12,674 bases of DNA from JADHUC01 sp964617665 (GTDB lineage Bacteria > Planctomycetota > Planctomycetia > Pirellulales > Pirellulaceae). The notes under the pieces are model-generated. The model worked only from the letters and a program-made list of their open reading frames with translations. It was not told the origin of the DNA and did no database searches. Shown here one piece after another: positions 6,111-12,674 of this stretch. Numbering within the stretch: the first letter of the stretch is position 1; each line of letters opens with the position of its first letter. Position numbers and translations under genes: made by a program. The stretch is taken from positions 1 through 12,674 of the forward strand of contig CAZUAH010000406.1 in NCBI GenBank assembly GCA_964617665.1, in the 5' to 3' direction.

Positions 6111-8417
6111 TCAGCGCGGAATGACCGGTCCTCGCCATACGCTGCCGCCGAAGGTGGTGACGTACATGACGGATTCGTCTGATGGGTCGAACACAACGCG
6201 TTGAATGTTCGAGAACGGCAAGTCGCGGAATGCTTCCCACGTTCGGCCATTGTCTCGCGTGAGCCACAGTCCGGCGCCTGGTGCGCCTTCGGTGAGCGTC
6301 ATGTAGATCCATCCGTCATGTTTCGGGTGGAAGTAACCGCCGAACGTCTGACGGCCTTCGCGACCGATTCGCTGCCAGGCCTTGCCGCCGTCCTCGGTAC
6401 GATACAGGCCGCCGGAATCGTCGCTCCACTCCGTGTCGCAGACGCCCAACAGGATCAAATCACTGTCTTTGGGATGGACCGTGAAGTCCTTGGGATACAG
6501 AAACTGCTGATTGGCATTGACTTTCTGCCAGGTCTCCGCTCCGTCCTTGGACCGATACAGTCCTACGCCTTCGGCGATCAACGGCCTGCGATACGCAGTA
6601 CGTTTTGCGCAGACGATGGCGAACAGCGTTCCGTCCTTGTGCAAAAACACGCGGTACACACGCATGTTCTTCGGATGGCCCAGACCGTCCTTCTTTGGTG
6701 TCCATGTGGCTCCGTCGTCAGTGGATTTGTAGACGCCCTCCATGAAGACGCCTGCGTACAGTGTTCGCGCGTCTTTTGGACTTTTGGGGTCGAGCACGAT
6801 CGAAGTCACCGGTCGCAGCGGGATACCTTGGGCCTCGGGTTTCCACGCGGCGCCGAAGTCCCTCGATATGCACACGCCTCCGGGACCGTTGTGTCCGTGA
6901 CGTTCCGAAATGATGTTGTCGTTGGGGATGTCGTGTACGTTGGAAAACGCTCCCCAGATCTTGCCGGGGATGTCCGGGTCGAACGCCATTTCATAACAAG
7001 TATTCCGCCACGGAGCCCACGAGCGTTTGTCCCACCAGATCCACGTCTTGCCGCTGTCGACCGACCTTGCCAAGCCGATGTCTGTGTAGGCGATGTAATG
7101 ACGATTCGGCTGGACCGGGTCGAAGTAGTAGTGCCACGTGGTAGTGACGACCAGTCCGTTGTTCACCCACGCACATCCTGGCTTGGGTTCCTGGCCGGGG
7201 GCCGGGTATGTGTGGCCGTTGAACCACGTATCGCCGCCGTTGTGGGTGATGTAGCACTGACTTCGCACAAGAATCACACGGTCCGGGTCGGAACCGCATA
7301 TCGCCGCTCCGAACGGCGCATCGCCGCCTTTCCAACATTTCCCGGTGGATGCGGTCACGTAGTTTGGTGCGACGTTGTAGCGATCGAAACGCGGGTCCAT
7401 GAAGTACGTGTCACGCCAAGTTTCGCCGCCGTCGTCGGAGCGATACACCGTGTCGTGGTGTGGCGGGTGAAAGCCAGTACTGGTGTTCGTGGCGTAGACG
7501 GTCAGTGGGTTGGTGTCCGTGGTAAGAAGCTGCTCGTATTGCGAGATGGAGCCGTAGGCCCACTGGTCCCCTTTTTGCGTTTCTGTGTTGATACCGCGGC
7601 CCATAGCCCACTGCCACGTTTCCCCGCGATCGCGAGACCGGTAGATGCCGCCCTTAAACTTGCCGTTTGCGTCTTTGCTGGACACGGCGCAATAGAGCAT
7701 GATCAGGTTGCCCGACGTATTCGAACCACCCGCGAACCCTTGAATCCCCTTCCACGGCAACGCGTCGGACTTCTCGGCCCACGTCGCCCCTCCGTCGTCG
7801 GATCGCCAGATGCCTTGATCCGTGGCGGCGAACAAGACGCGACCATTGTTGGTTCGGTCGAAATGAAAACCAATTGACTGGCCATTCGGGCCATCGCACA
7901 CGGTCCACGTATTTCCCGCATCGAGCGACAACCAACATTGCTCCCGCCGCGTGCCCACCAGGATGATGTCGGGATCGCACGGATTGATCGCGATCTCGCC
8001 GTACAGCGAATCGTTGAGATCGCCGATGGGCTCAAAAGTCCTGCCACAATCGCGACTGATTCGGAGTCGGCCGCCAGAGGATGCGTAGATGACATTGGGA
8101 TCGGATGGGTGGAAGCCAGGCCGGCACCGCGTATCGGTGCGAAGCTGCGCTTGATTGATCATTCGCCAATTGCGGCCACCATCCTCCGAGATGTAAGCGG
8201 CGCTCATGTCGCAATTCAGCATCATCAGATCGGGATTGGCCGGAGAGATCGCGGGCGAGAACATACCGCCCCCGCCCGACAAGCCTACAGGCTCCCAAGG
8301 GACTTGATCGGCGGCGGTCTCCGCTTGCGCATATTGGGTCTCGGAGCACACCAAGAAGCACACAAGCACGATCGTGCTTAGACGCCCGGCAGACGCCGGC
8401 GGTGGTCGGAAGAACAT
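6111..8417 (-). CDS. Secreted Asp-box (BNR/sortilin-like) beta-propeller protein
   Basis: Large exported protein of 768 residues. The N-terminus has a Sec-type signal (hydrophobic STIVLVCFLVC, likely cut after AQA near residue 32). The rest holds about 13 Asp-box motifs of the form S/T-x-D-x-G-x-x-W: ISEDGGRNW (~77), ISRDCGRTF (~120), LSLDAGNTW (~163), RSDDGGATW (~205), RSRDRGETW, RSDDGGETW, ITHNGGDTW, RSVDSGKTW, ISRDFGAAW, KSTDDGATW, RSKDGAETW, RTEDGGKAW and LTRDNGRTW. Between them are recurring FHPSDPNVIY-type strands. The motif number and length fit one large or two stacked propellers, as in VPS10/sortilin or GH74 xyloglucanase folds. Asp-boxes are structural, so enzyme activity (sialidase or glycoside hydrolase) cannot be claimed. 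The start has GAGGAAA (8422-8428) just upstream. It is the last gene of the minus-strand operon, 13 bp after the iron-sulfur gene. Confidence 0.9.
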   Translation of the reverse strand: MFFRPPPASAGRLSTIVLVCFLVCSETQYAQAETAADQVPWEPVGLSGGGGMFSPAISPANPDLMMLNCDMSAAYISEDGGRNWRMINQAQLRTDTRCRPGFHPSDPNVIYASSGGRLRISRDCGRTFEPIGDLNDSLYGEIAINPCDPDIILVGTRREQCWLSLDAGNTWTVCDGPNGQSIGFHFDRTNNGRVLFAATDQGIWRSDDGGATWAEKSDALPWKGIQGFAGGSNTSGNLIMLYCAVSSKDANGKFKGGIYRSRDRGETWQWAMGRGINTETQKGDQWAYGSISQYEQLLTTDTNPLTVYATNTSTGFHPPHHDTVYRSDDGGETWRDTYFMDPRFDRYNVAPNYVTASTGKCWKGGDAPFGAAICGSDPDRVILVRSQCYITHNGGDTWFNGHTYPAPGQEPKPGCAWVNNGLVVTTTWHYYFDPVQPNRHYIAYTDIGLARSVDSGKTWIWWDKRSWAPWRNTCYEMAFDPDIPGKIWGAFSNVHDIPNDNIISERHGHNGPGGVCISRDFGAAWKPEAQGIPLRPVTSIVLDPKSPKDARTLYAGVFMEGVYKSTDDGATWTPKKDGLGHPKNMRVYRVFLHKDGTLFAIVCAKRTAYRRPLIAEGVGLYRSKDGAETWQKVNANQQFLYPKDFTVHPKDSDLILLGVCDTEWSDDSGGLYRTEDGGKAWQRIGREGRQTFGGYFHPKHDGWIYMTLTEGAPGAGLWLTRDNGRTWEAFRDLPFSNIQRVVFDPSDESVMYVTTFGGSVWRGPVIPR

Positions 8418-8430
8418 GGCATTTCCTCGT

Positions 8431-9783
8431 TCAGAGCTGCGGCTTGACTACGATCGCTTTTCGCACGGGAACCGACTCGTCGGAGTTCTCCCGTTCCCAA
8501 GTGTTCGTGCCTGGGCACATGAGTTCGCACGCGCCGCAGCCAGGGCATTTGTCTTTGTGGACAACGGGCAATGCAACGTATTCCTCCGGATCCCAGTCGA
8601 TTGAGATGGCCTGGAATGGACACACCTTCTCACACAAATCGCATTCCCCGTCATCCCAGAGCAGGCAAAGTTCCGCCTCGAGTTTTGCCAAGCCGATCGG
8701 AGCTTTGTTCTTCTCCTCCAAACACAGTAGCGCAATCGCGCCACTCGGACAGACCTGAGTACACCGGTGGCAATCCTCTCGGCAGTACTCGTCGTCGAAC
8801 GAGACCTTCGGAGCCAGGAATCCGGCGATCCCTTCGCTTCCCAGGTCGGGTAGGATGATTCCTGACGGGCACGCGCGGATACAATTGCCGCAGCGAATGC
8901 ACGAACCATTGAACCGCCCTTCGTCGAGCGATCCCGGCGGTCGGAGTAAGGGCGAGCGAGTGTCTGCGGATCGCGGCGAAGCTGCGGGCGCGAATCGGCC
9001 CCCGAGTCCCAGGCAAACAGCACCGATTGCGGCCGAGAAAACCGATCGACGTGACAGCAGTCCTTTCTTGTCAGTGGAAGGCTGGACTGTCGATGGTGTC
9101 TTTCGACGAAAAAGACGTTGCGGCATTGCGAGAAGATCTTGCGTCGCTCCCGCTGGACACAGCCGCGTACACCAAGCACTGGGCAGCAACAGGCTGACGC
9201 TGAGCGCGATGCCCAACATGACCGCCGACACTTGTCCAGCCAGGCTCAGTGGATCGTGGCACAGCGTGAACACTCCGTGGAAAATTGCCAACGGGTCCAA
9301 CCAAAGAAAGAACGGATAGCCGAATAACGCGCCGCCAAAGGTCACCAAAGCCACCCAACGACCGATGGGCGGTAGCTTGGCGACGGGCAGAGAAAATGAG
9401 GATGCTTTCCGTTTTCGTGCTGTGTCACCCGAGCGAGGAACGGACGGTCCAATCTGAAAGACAGGGTCTTTTCCCTTGTTTCGCCTTAACCGCCCCGTGT
9501 ACTCGGTGAGCAAACCAACTGGGCATGCATATTTGCAGAAGCATCGCCGATGGGCCAGCACGAGTATCAGCATCGGCAAGCCGATCAACGTTGCCAGGCC
9601 AAGCGACCGTGTGGCAGCTACCGAACAGATCAAGACAAAGGGACTTAGCGAGGGAAAGACCAGCGACGTCCACTCCCAAGGGAGGATGGGAAGCACAAGA
9701 ATCACGGCGCCCACGAGAGCGCAACACCGCACGAGCAGTCGCAATGTTCGACGCTTCTTACCTTTCTCTTGCGTCTCGTTCAC
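8431..9783 (-). CDS. Membrane 4Fe-4S protein, NapH-NapG-like fusion
   Basis: Electron-transfer protein of 450 residues in the cytoplasmic membrane. The first half looks like NapH/NosR/CcoG: transmembrane segments at about 17-38, 48-77, 143-170 and 181-203, with two cysteine motifs, C83-x3-CP (CKYACPVG, ~83-90) and C205-x3-CP (CTRLCPAG, ~205-212). A second module begins with an internal twin-arginine-like segment, SRRSVFSAAIG (RR at 245-246), plus a hydrophobic stretch. This resembles the N-terminus of NapG. It is followed by four 4Fe-4S sets: C295/298/301/305, C334/338/341/345, C373/381/384/388 and C413/416/419/423. In NapGH, electrons flow from quinol to periplasmic partners. Here the neighbour is a Tat-exported FAD enzyme, so this protein may connect that enzyme to the quinone pool, in either direction. 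The start is GTG, 6 bp after the stop of the FAD gene with GGGA upstream. No nitrate reductase genes are present, so a nap symbol is not given. Confidence 0.9.
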   Translation of the reverse strand: MNETQEKGKKRRTLRLLVRCCALVGAVILVLPILPWEWTSLVFPSLSPFVLICSVAATRSLGLATLIGLPMLILVLAHRRCFCKYACPVGLLTEYTGRLRRNKGKDPVFQIGPSVPRSGDTARKRKASSFSLPVAKLPPIGRWVALVTFGGALFGYPFFLWLDPLAIFHGVFTLCHDPLSLAGQVSAVMLGIALSVSLLLPSAWCTRLCPAGATQDLLAMPQRLFRRKTPSTVQPSTDKKGLLSRRSVFSAAIGAVCLGLGGRFAPAASPRSADTRSPLLRPPGSLDEGRFNGSCIRCGNCIRACPSGIILPDLGSEGIAGFLAPKVSFDDEYCREDCHRCTQVCPSGAIALLCLEEKNKAPIGLAKLEAELCLLWDDGECDLCEKVCPFQAISIDWDPEEYVALPVVHKDKCPGCGACELMCPGTNTWERENSDESVPVRKAIVVKPQL

Positions 9784-9789
9784 TCCGTA

Positions 9790-11157
9790 CTATCCCAAAT
9801 ATGCATCTTGTTCCTTCAGCACCTTTTGCAGCGTGGGCACTTCGATGTCCCTTGGCCGGCACCTGTCGCGCACGGCCAGTGCTGCGGCACAGCCGGCAGC
9901 ATGGCCGGTGACAAAACACGTGGGGATGATCCGCAGGTAGTCGGCTAGCCGGGGGTCGCCGGAGACGCAACGGCCCGTCGCCAAGACGTTGTCAATCTCT
10001 TGAGGAACCAGCACACCGTACGGAATCTGCCACTCGCCGATGCGATCGCTGACCTTCCGCCAATCGCCGCCCACGCCGATCGAGTTCGAAAACCTCTTGC
10101 CCGTCATGACATCATCGAACATCAGCTTGTCTGTGCCTGCCAGCATCCGCGACATGCGAACGCCCAACTGCGGTGCGGTTTCGACCAAGTGCACTTGCTC
10201 GTAGCCCGGCGTCTGCCGGATCTGCTGGACTTCTTTCCAGATTTGCCGGCGATGGCCCACTTCCATCTTGGTCAAGTCGGCCACGTCCAAAGCGTCTCCG
10301 TCGGGTCCATGCATGTTGACCCAGTTGACACCTTCGATTGGCGTTGGCGCGCCCAGGCGACGGGGCCGTCGGGCGCCTTTGGCCTTGGCCTGATCGACCT
10401 TGTCCAGGCCGCCGATGCGACAGACCAAGCCGATGTGGAATCGGATACGCTCGTGCGCGGCACCGGCGGCAGCAAACACGTCGCCGTCGCCGCTTGCATC
10501 GACCGTTTGCTCGGCCAGTATGGCTTGGCGACCCGACTTGCTTTCGAAGACAGCTCCCCTGACGGTCGAGCCGTCCATGATGGCGTCGACGCCCCAGCAG
10601 TGCAGAAACATATGCACGCTGGCTTCCACTAGCATTTCGACCATGACGTACTTGACCGCTTCGGCGTCGACCGTAGGATCGACGCCCTTGGTGCGATTCA
10701 TCACGCCGCGGTCCAGTTTCTCGAGCCGCCGCATGATCTCCTCGCCAATTCCTTGCGTGACTTGCTTGTTGGTTTTGTCATGCACGCCTGCGACGATCAA
10801 GACCAATCCGCCCGTCCATTGGCCACCGAAGTGTCCGTAACGTTCGACCAGCGTGACTTCCGCTCCGGTCCGCTTGGCGGCCAAAGCCGCGACTACGCCA
10901 GCCGGGCCAGCCCCGACAACCAGCACTTCCGTCTTGTGCAGCACGGGCAATTCGCGCTGGGGTTGGATCACTTGTCCGTCGACTATCACGGCGGACGGAG
11001 TGTCGCTGTCCGCGACACGCACACTGGGTGTCGCGAGTTTTCGAACGGCCGGTTGCCCCTGTGCCTCCTCGTTCGATAGGATGCCGCCGAATCCAGCGGC
11101 CAGTCCGGATGCGCCTGCGGCTCGAATCAGATCTCTTCGGGTGATCTTGTCTTTCAT
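9790..11157 (-). CDS. Tat-exported FAD-dependent oxidoreductase
   Basis: Flavoprotein of 455 residues of the FAD_oxidored type (related to thiazole/fumarate-reductase-like Rossmann enzymes), substrate unknown. The N-terminus is a Tat signal: TRRDLIRAAGASGLAAG, with the twin arginines at 7-8, so it should be folded with its FAD in the cytoplasm and then exported. The FAD-binding fold starts near residue 77: EVLVVGAGPAG with G82, G84 and G87, then the ribose-contacting E105 in VTLVER and the GGQWTGG segment. TVDASGDGDVFAAAGA in the middle and VLATGRCVSGDPRLADYLR plus TGHAAGCAAALA at the end are typical of the family. GGAGG at 11163-11167 lies 5 nt before the ATG. It is the first gene of the three-gene minus-strand operon and is divergent from the amidohydrolase. 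The direct iron-sulfur neighbour suggests that its electrons come from or go to the membrane quinone pool. Confidence 0.92.
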   Translation of the reverse strand: MKDKITRRDLIRAAGASGLAAGFGGILSNEEAQGQPAVRKLATPSVRVADSDTPSAVIVDGQVIQPQRELPVLHKTEVLVVGAGPAGVVAALAAKRTGAEVTLVERYGHFGGQWTGGLVLIVAGVHDKTNKQVTQGIGEEIMRRLEKLDRGVMNRTKGVDPTVDAEAVKYVMVEMLVEASVHMFLHCWGVDAIMDGSTVRGAVFESKSGRQAILAEQTVDASGDGDVFAAAGAAHERIRFHIGLVCRIGGLDKVDQAKAKGARRPRRLGAPTPIEGVNWVNMHGPDGDALDVADLTKMEVGHRRQIWKEVQQIRQTPGYEQVHLVETAPQLGVRMSRMLAGTDKLMFDDVMTGKRFSNSIGVGGDWRKVSDRIGEWQIPYGVLVPQEIDNVLATGRCVSGDPRLADYLRIIPTCFVTGHAAGCAAALAVRDRCRPRDIEVPTLQKVLKEQDAYLG

Positions 11158-11203
11158 CGTTGCCTCCGCTTTTTCAAGTCGTCTCGAACAGCGTCGTAAC
11201 CGG

Positions 11204-11232
11204 ATTGTAAGTAACAGGATGGCGCGCGTCGA
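11204..11232 (-). promoter_or_regulatory. Putative sigma70-type promoter for the FAD/Fe-S/propeller operon
   Basis: On the minus strand, TCGACG (11232-11227, 4 of 6 to TTGACA) is followed by a 17-nt spacer and TACAAT (11209-11204, 5 of 6 to TATAAT). Transcription would start near 11197, leaving a leader of about 40 nt with GGAGG before the ATG at 11157. It is a consensus match only; planctomycete promoters are poorly defined. Confidence 0.4.
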
Positions 11233-11313
11233 GGATCATTTGCCTCTCATTGCTCATCGAACGAATCCAATCGAGAATACTGCATGGGATGATATGACCT
11301 CTTGCGAAAGGAC

Positions 11314-11319
11314 GGAGGG
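11314..11319 (+). promoter_or_regulatory. Ribosome binding site GGAGGG for the amidohydrolase
   Basis: GGAGGG lies 7 nt before the ATG at 11327. It decides the start against the in-frame upstream ATGs (for example 11295 and 10853), which would add residues unlike any amidohydrolase N-terminus and run antisense into the FAD oxidoreductase gene. Confidence 0.75.
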
Positions 11320-11326
11320 CACTGAC

Positions 11327-12646
11327 ATGAAAGACTGCGACCTGCTCGTTACGGGCGGGACCCTGGTCGACTCGGTTCAAGGCGTTCACGACGATGATGC
11401 CTTGGGCGTAGTGGGCAATCGCATCGTGGAGGTTGGTCGAAGCGAAAACCTGGCAGCCAAGTATCAACCCCAACGCACTTTGGATGCATCGGGCACGATC
11501 GTTCTTCCAGGTTTGATTAACTCGCATACGCATGCCTCGGCCACCCTGTTTCGGGGCTATGCCGCTGATGTAGCTGGTCAGGGCTTCCTGGATCGGATGT
11601 GGCGGATCGAATCGCTGCTGACCGCCGAGGACGTCTATGTCGGCGCGCTGGCCGGATGTTTGGAAATGATCAAGAACGGGGTCACTGGTTTTGCCAACCA
11701 CTTTTCGCATATGGACGAAGTCGCTCGAGCAACCGAGCAAGCAGGGATGCGGGCTGGGCTTTCCAGGACTTTGTTGGACAAATGCGACGAACAGGGCGCT
11801 GAACAAGAGATCGACGAAGGAGTGGCCTTTGCCGAACGCTGGAGCGGCCGTTGTCCTCGCATCCAGCCGATGCTCGGTCCGCATGCTGCATACACGTGCT
11901 CGGACAAGCTTCTTTGCCGGGCCGCCGACGAGGCACGACGAAGTGGCCTGACGCTGCATTTGCATCTGGCTGAGAATCGCTACGAGCAGCAGGTCATCGA
12001 GAAGCGTGCGGGCACCAGCACGGTGCAGCATTTGGAGCGTTTAGGCTTCTTCGATGACAATCGAGTGCTGGGCGCACACTCGCTATTGCTGGACGAGGAG
12101 GATTTGCGCGTGTTGAGCAAGCACGATTTCCACGCGGCCGTGTGCGCCACAGGAAAGATGAACCGCGGTCACGGTATCGCAGACATACCGAGGATGGTCG
12201 ACGCCAGGATTAACGTATGCCTAGGCACCGACGGCAGCGCCAGTGACAACCTGGACGTGCTGTTGGCAATGAAGACCACGCACATCGCTCAAAACTACCT
12301 CCACCAACAGGTATGCATGCTTCCGCCTGAAAACACGCTTGGCATGGCGACCCTGGGCGGAGCAACGGCGCTGGAATGGGACGTCGGTCGCTTGGCAGCC
12401 GGGCAGCTTGCGGATTTCATTCTGCTAGACACCAACCGACCGCATATGAGGCCACTGATCACAGCCCCCAGGTCCAACGTCGTTTTCAACGTCGTCTATT
12501 ACGCCACCGGCGCGGATGTGAACACCGTGGTCATTGACGGTCAGATCGTCATGGAGGATCGGACCGTGTTAACATTGGACGAGCAAGAGGTGCTGGCCCG
12601 ACTTCAAACGCACGCACAGCAACTGTGGGAAAAGGCAGAAGGCTAG
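11327..12646 (+). CDS. Amidohydrolase, SAH/MTA deaminase-chlorohydrolase type
   Basis: Metal-dependent hydrolase of 439 residues, cytoplasmic (no signal peptide), in the branch that includes S-adenosylhomocysteine/methylthioadenosine deaminase, guanine deaminase and the AtzA/TrzN enzymes. It probably deaminates an N-heterocycle or nucleoside; the substrate is not known. The N-terminal beta domain begins CDLLVTGGTLVD. Metal ligands and nearby residues can be placed: H67-x-H69 in LPGLINSHTHASATLFRGYA, H186 in LGPHAAYT, H213 with E216 in LHLHLAENR, H251 in LGAHSLLL and D302 in LGTDGSASDN. The segment that is usually CPTSNLKLxSG in this branch reads CATGKMNRGHG, so substrate contacts may differ. 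The C-terminal part (GATALEWDVGRLAAGQLADFILLD) is the family's closing beta domain. It is divergent from the FAD oxidoreductase. The 28 bases after its stop hold nothing recognisable. Confidence 0.9.
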   Translation: MKDCDLLVTGGTLVDSVQGVHDDDALGVVGNRIVEVGRSENLAAKYQPQRTLDASGTIVLPGLINSHTHASATLFRGYAADVAGQGFLDRMWRIESLLTAEDVYVGALAGCLEMIKNGVTGFANHFSHMDEVARATEQAGMRAGLSRTLLDKCDEQGAEQEIDEGVAFAERWSGRCPRIQPMLGPHAAYTCSDKLLCRAADEARRSGLTLHLHLAENRYEQQVIEKRAGTSTVQHLERLGFFDDNRVLGAHSLLLDEEDLRVLSKHDFHAAVCATGKMNRGHGIADIPRMVDARINVCLGTDGSASDNLDVLLAMKTTHIAQNYLHQQVCMLPPENTLGMATLGGATALEWDVGRLAAGQLADFILLDTNRPHMRPLITAPRSNVVFNVVYYATGADVNTVVIDGQIVMEDRTVLTLDEQEVLARLQTHAQQLWEKAEG

Positions 12647-12674
12647 CCCGGCTTCGTAGCATGGGCCCCTGGCC

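Noticed and set aside
6201..7877. 558-residue open frame on the plus strand opposite the Asp-box gene
   Set aside because: It lies fully antisense to a gene with 13 clear Asp-box motifs. Its translation has no recognisable domain and an odd V/R-rich composition, as expected from the complement of GC-rich coding DNA.
11250..11278. TTGCTC with 17-nt spacing to GAGAAT as a promoter for the amidohydrolase
   Set aside because: Only 3 of 6 and 4 of 6 consensus matches, which is expected by chance in a region of this length.
10853..11326. Upstream in-frame extension of the amidohydrolase
   Set aside because: It runs antisense through the FAD oxidoreductase start, while the ATG at 11327 has a GGAGGG site and the typical family N-terminus.

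Overview
The window looks like accessory chromosome from a planctomycete (Pirellulales-like) or a close relative. This is an inference from the gene mix: a secreted sulfatase, a Tat-exported FAD oxidoreductase, a secreted Asp-box propeller protein, a secreted beta-rich protein of unknown function, a DUF2314 protein, and GC-rich DNA with short palindromic intergenic repeats. No rRNA, tRNA, CRISPR array, transposase or phage gene was seen. It is not proof of taxonomy.

Layout. At 1-1999 (+) two genes overlap by ATGA: an Old Yellow Enzyme family oxidoreductase whose 5' end lies outside the window, and a membrane-anchored DUF2314 protein. At 2000-2284 is a non-coding stretch with a CCCTCTCCC hairpin and a 102-bp quasi-palindrome built from two inverted copies of a 24-nt palindrome (REPIN-like). 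At 2285-6080 (+) come a secreted sulfatase with an atypical maturation motif (CSVAR) and a HEAT-like tail, a secreted beta-solenoid-like protein of unknown function, and an RNase HI with an extra C-terminal zinc ribbon. These three are tightly packed. At 6111-11157 (-) is a compact three-gene operon, in transcription order: Tat-exported FAD oxidoreductase, NapH-NapG-like membrane iron-sulfur fusion, and a large secreted protein with about 13 Asp-box repeats. The gaps are only 6 and 13 bp. At 11158-11326 is a divergent regulatory region with a reasonable sigma70-type promoter for the minus-strand operon. At 11327-12646 (+) is a metal-dependent amidohydrolase of the SAH/chlorohydrolase deaminase type.

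How the genes may work together. The minus-strand operon reads as one exported redox module. The FAD enzyme would oxidise an unknown substrate outside the cytoplasm, the four-cluster iron-sulfur membrane protein would move electrons to or from the quinone pool, and the Asp-box propeller would bind or process a polymer or act as a scaffold. This is an inference from signal peptides, domain types and operon spacing. The sulfatase and the secreted beta-solenoid protein suggest use of sulfated polysaccharides. The RNase H is a housekeeping-type nuclease that seems to be carried along in that cluster.
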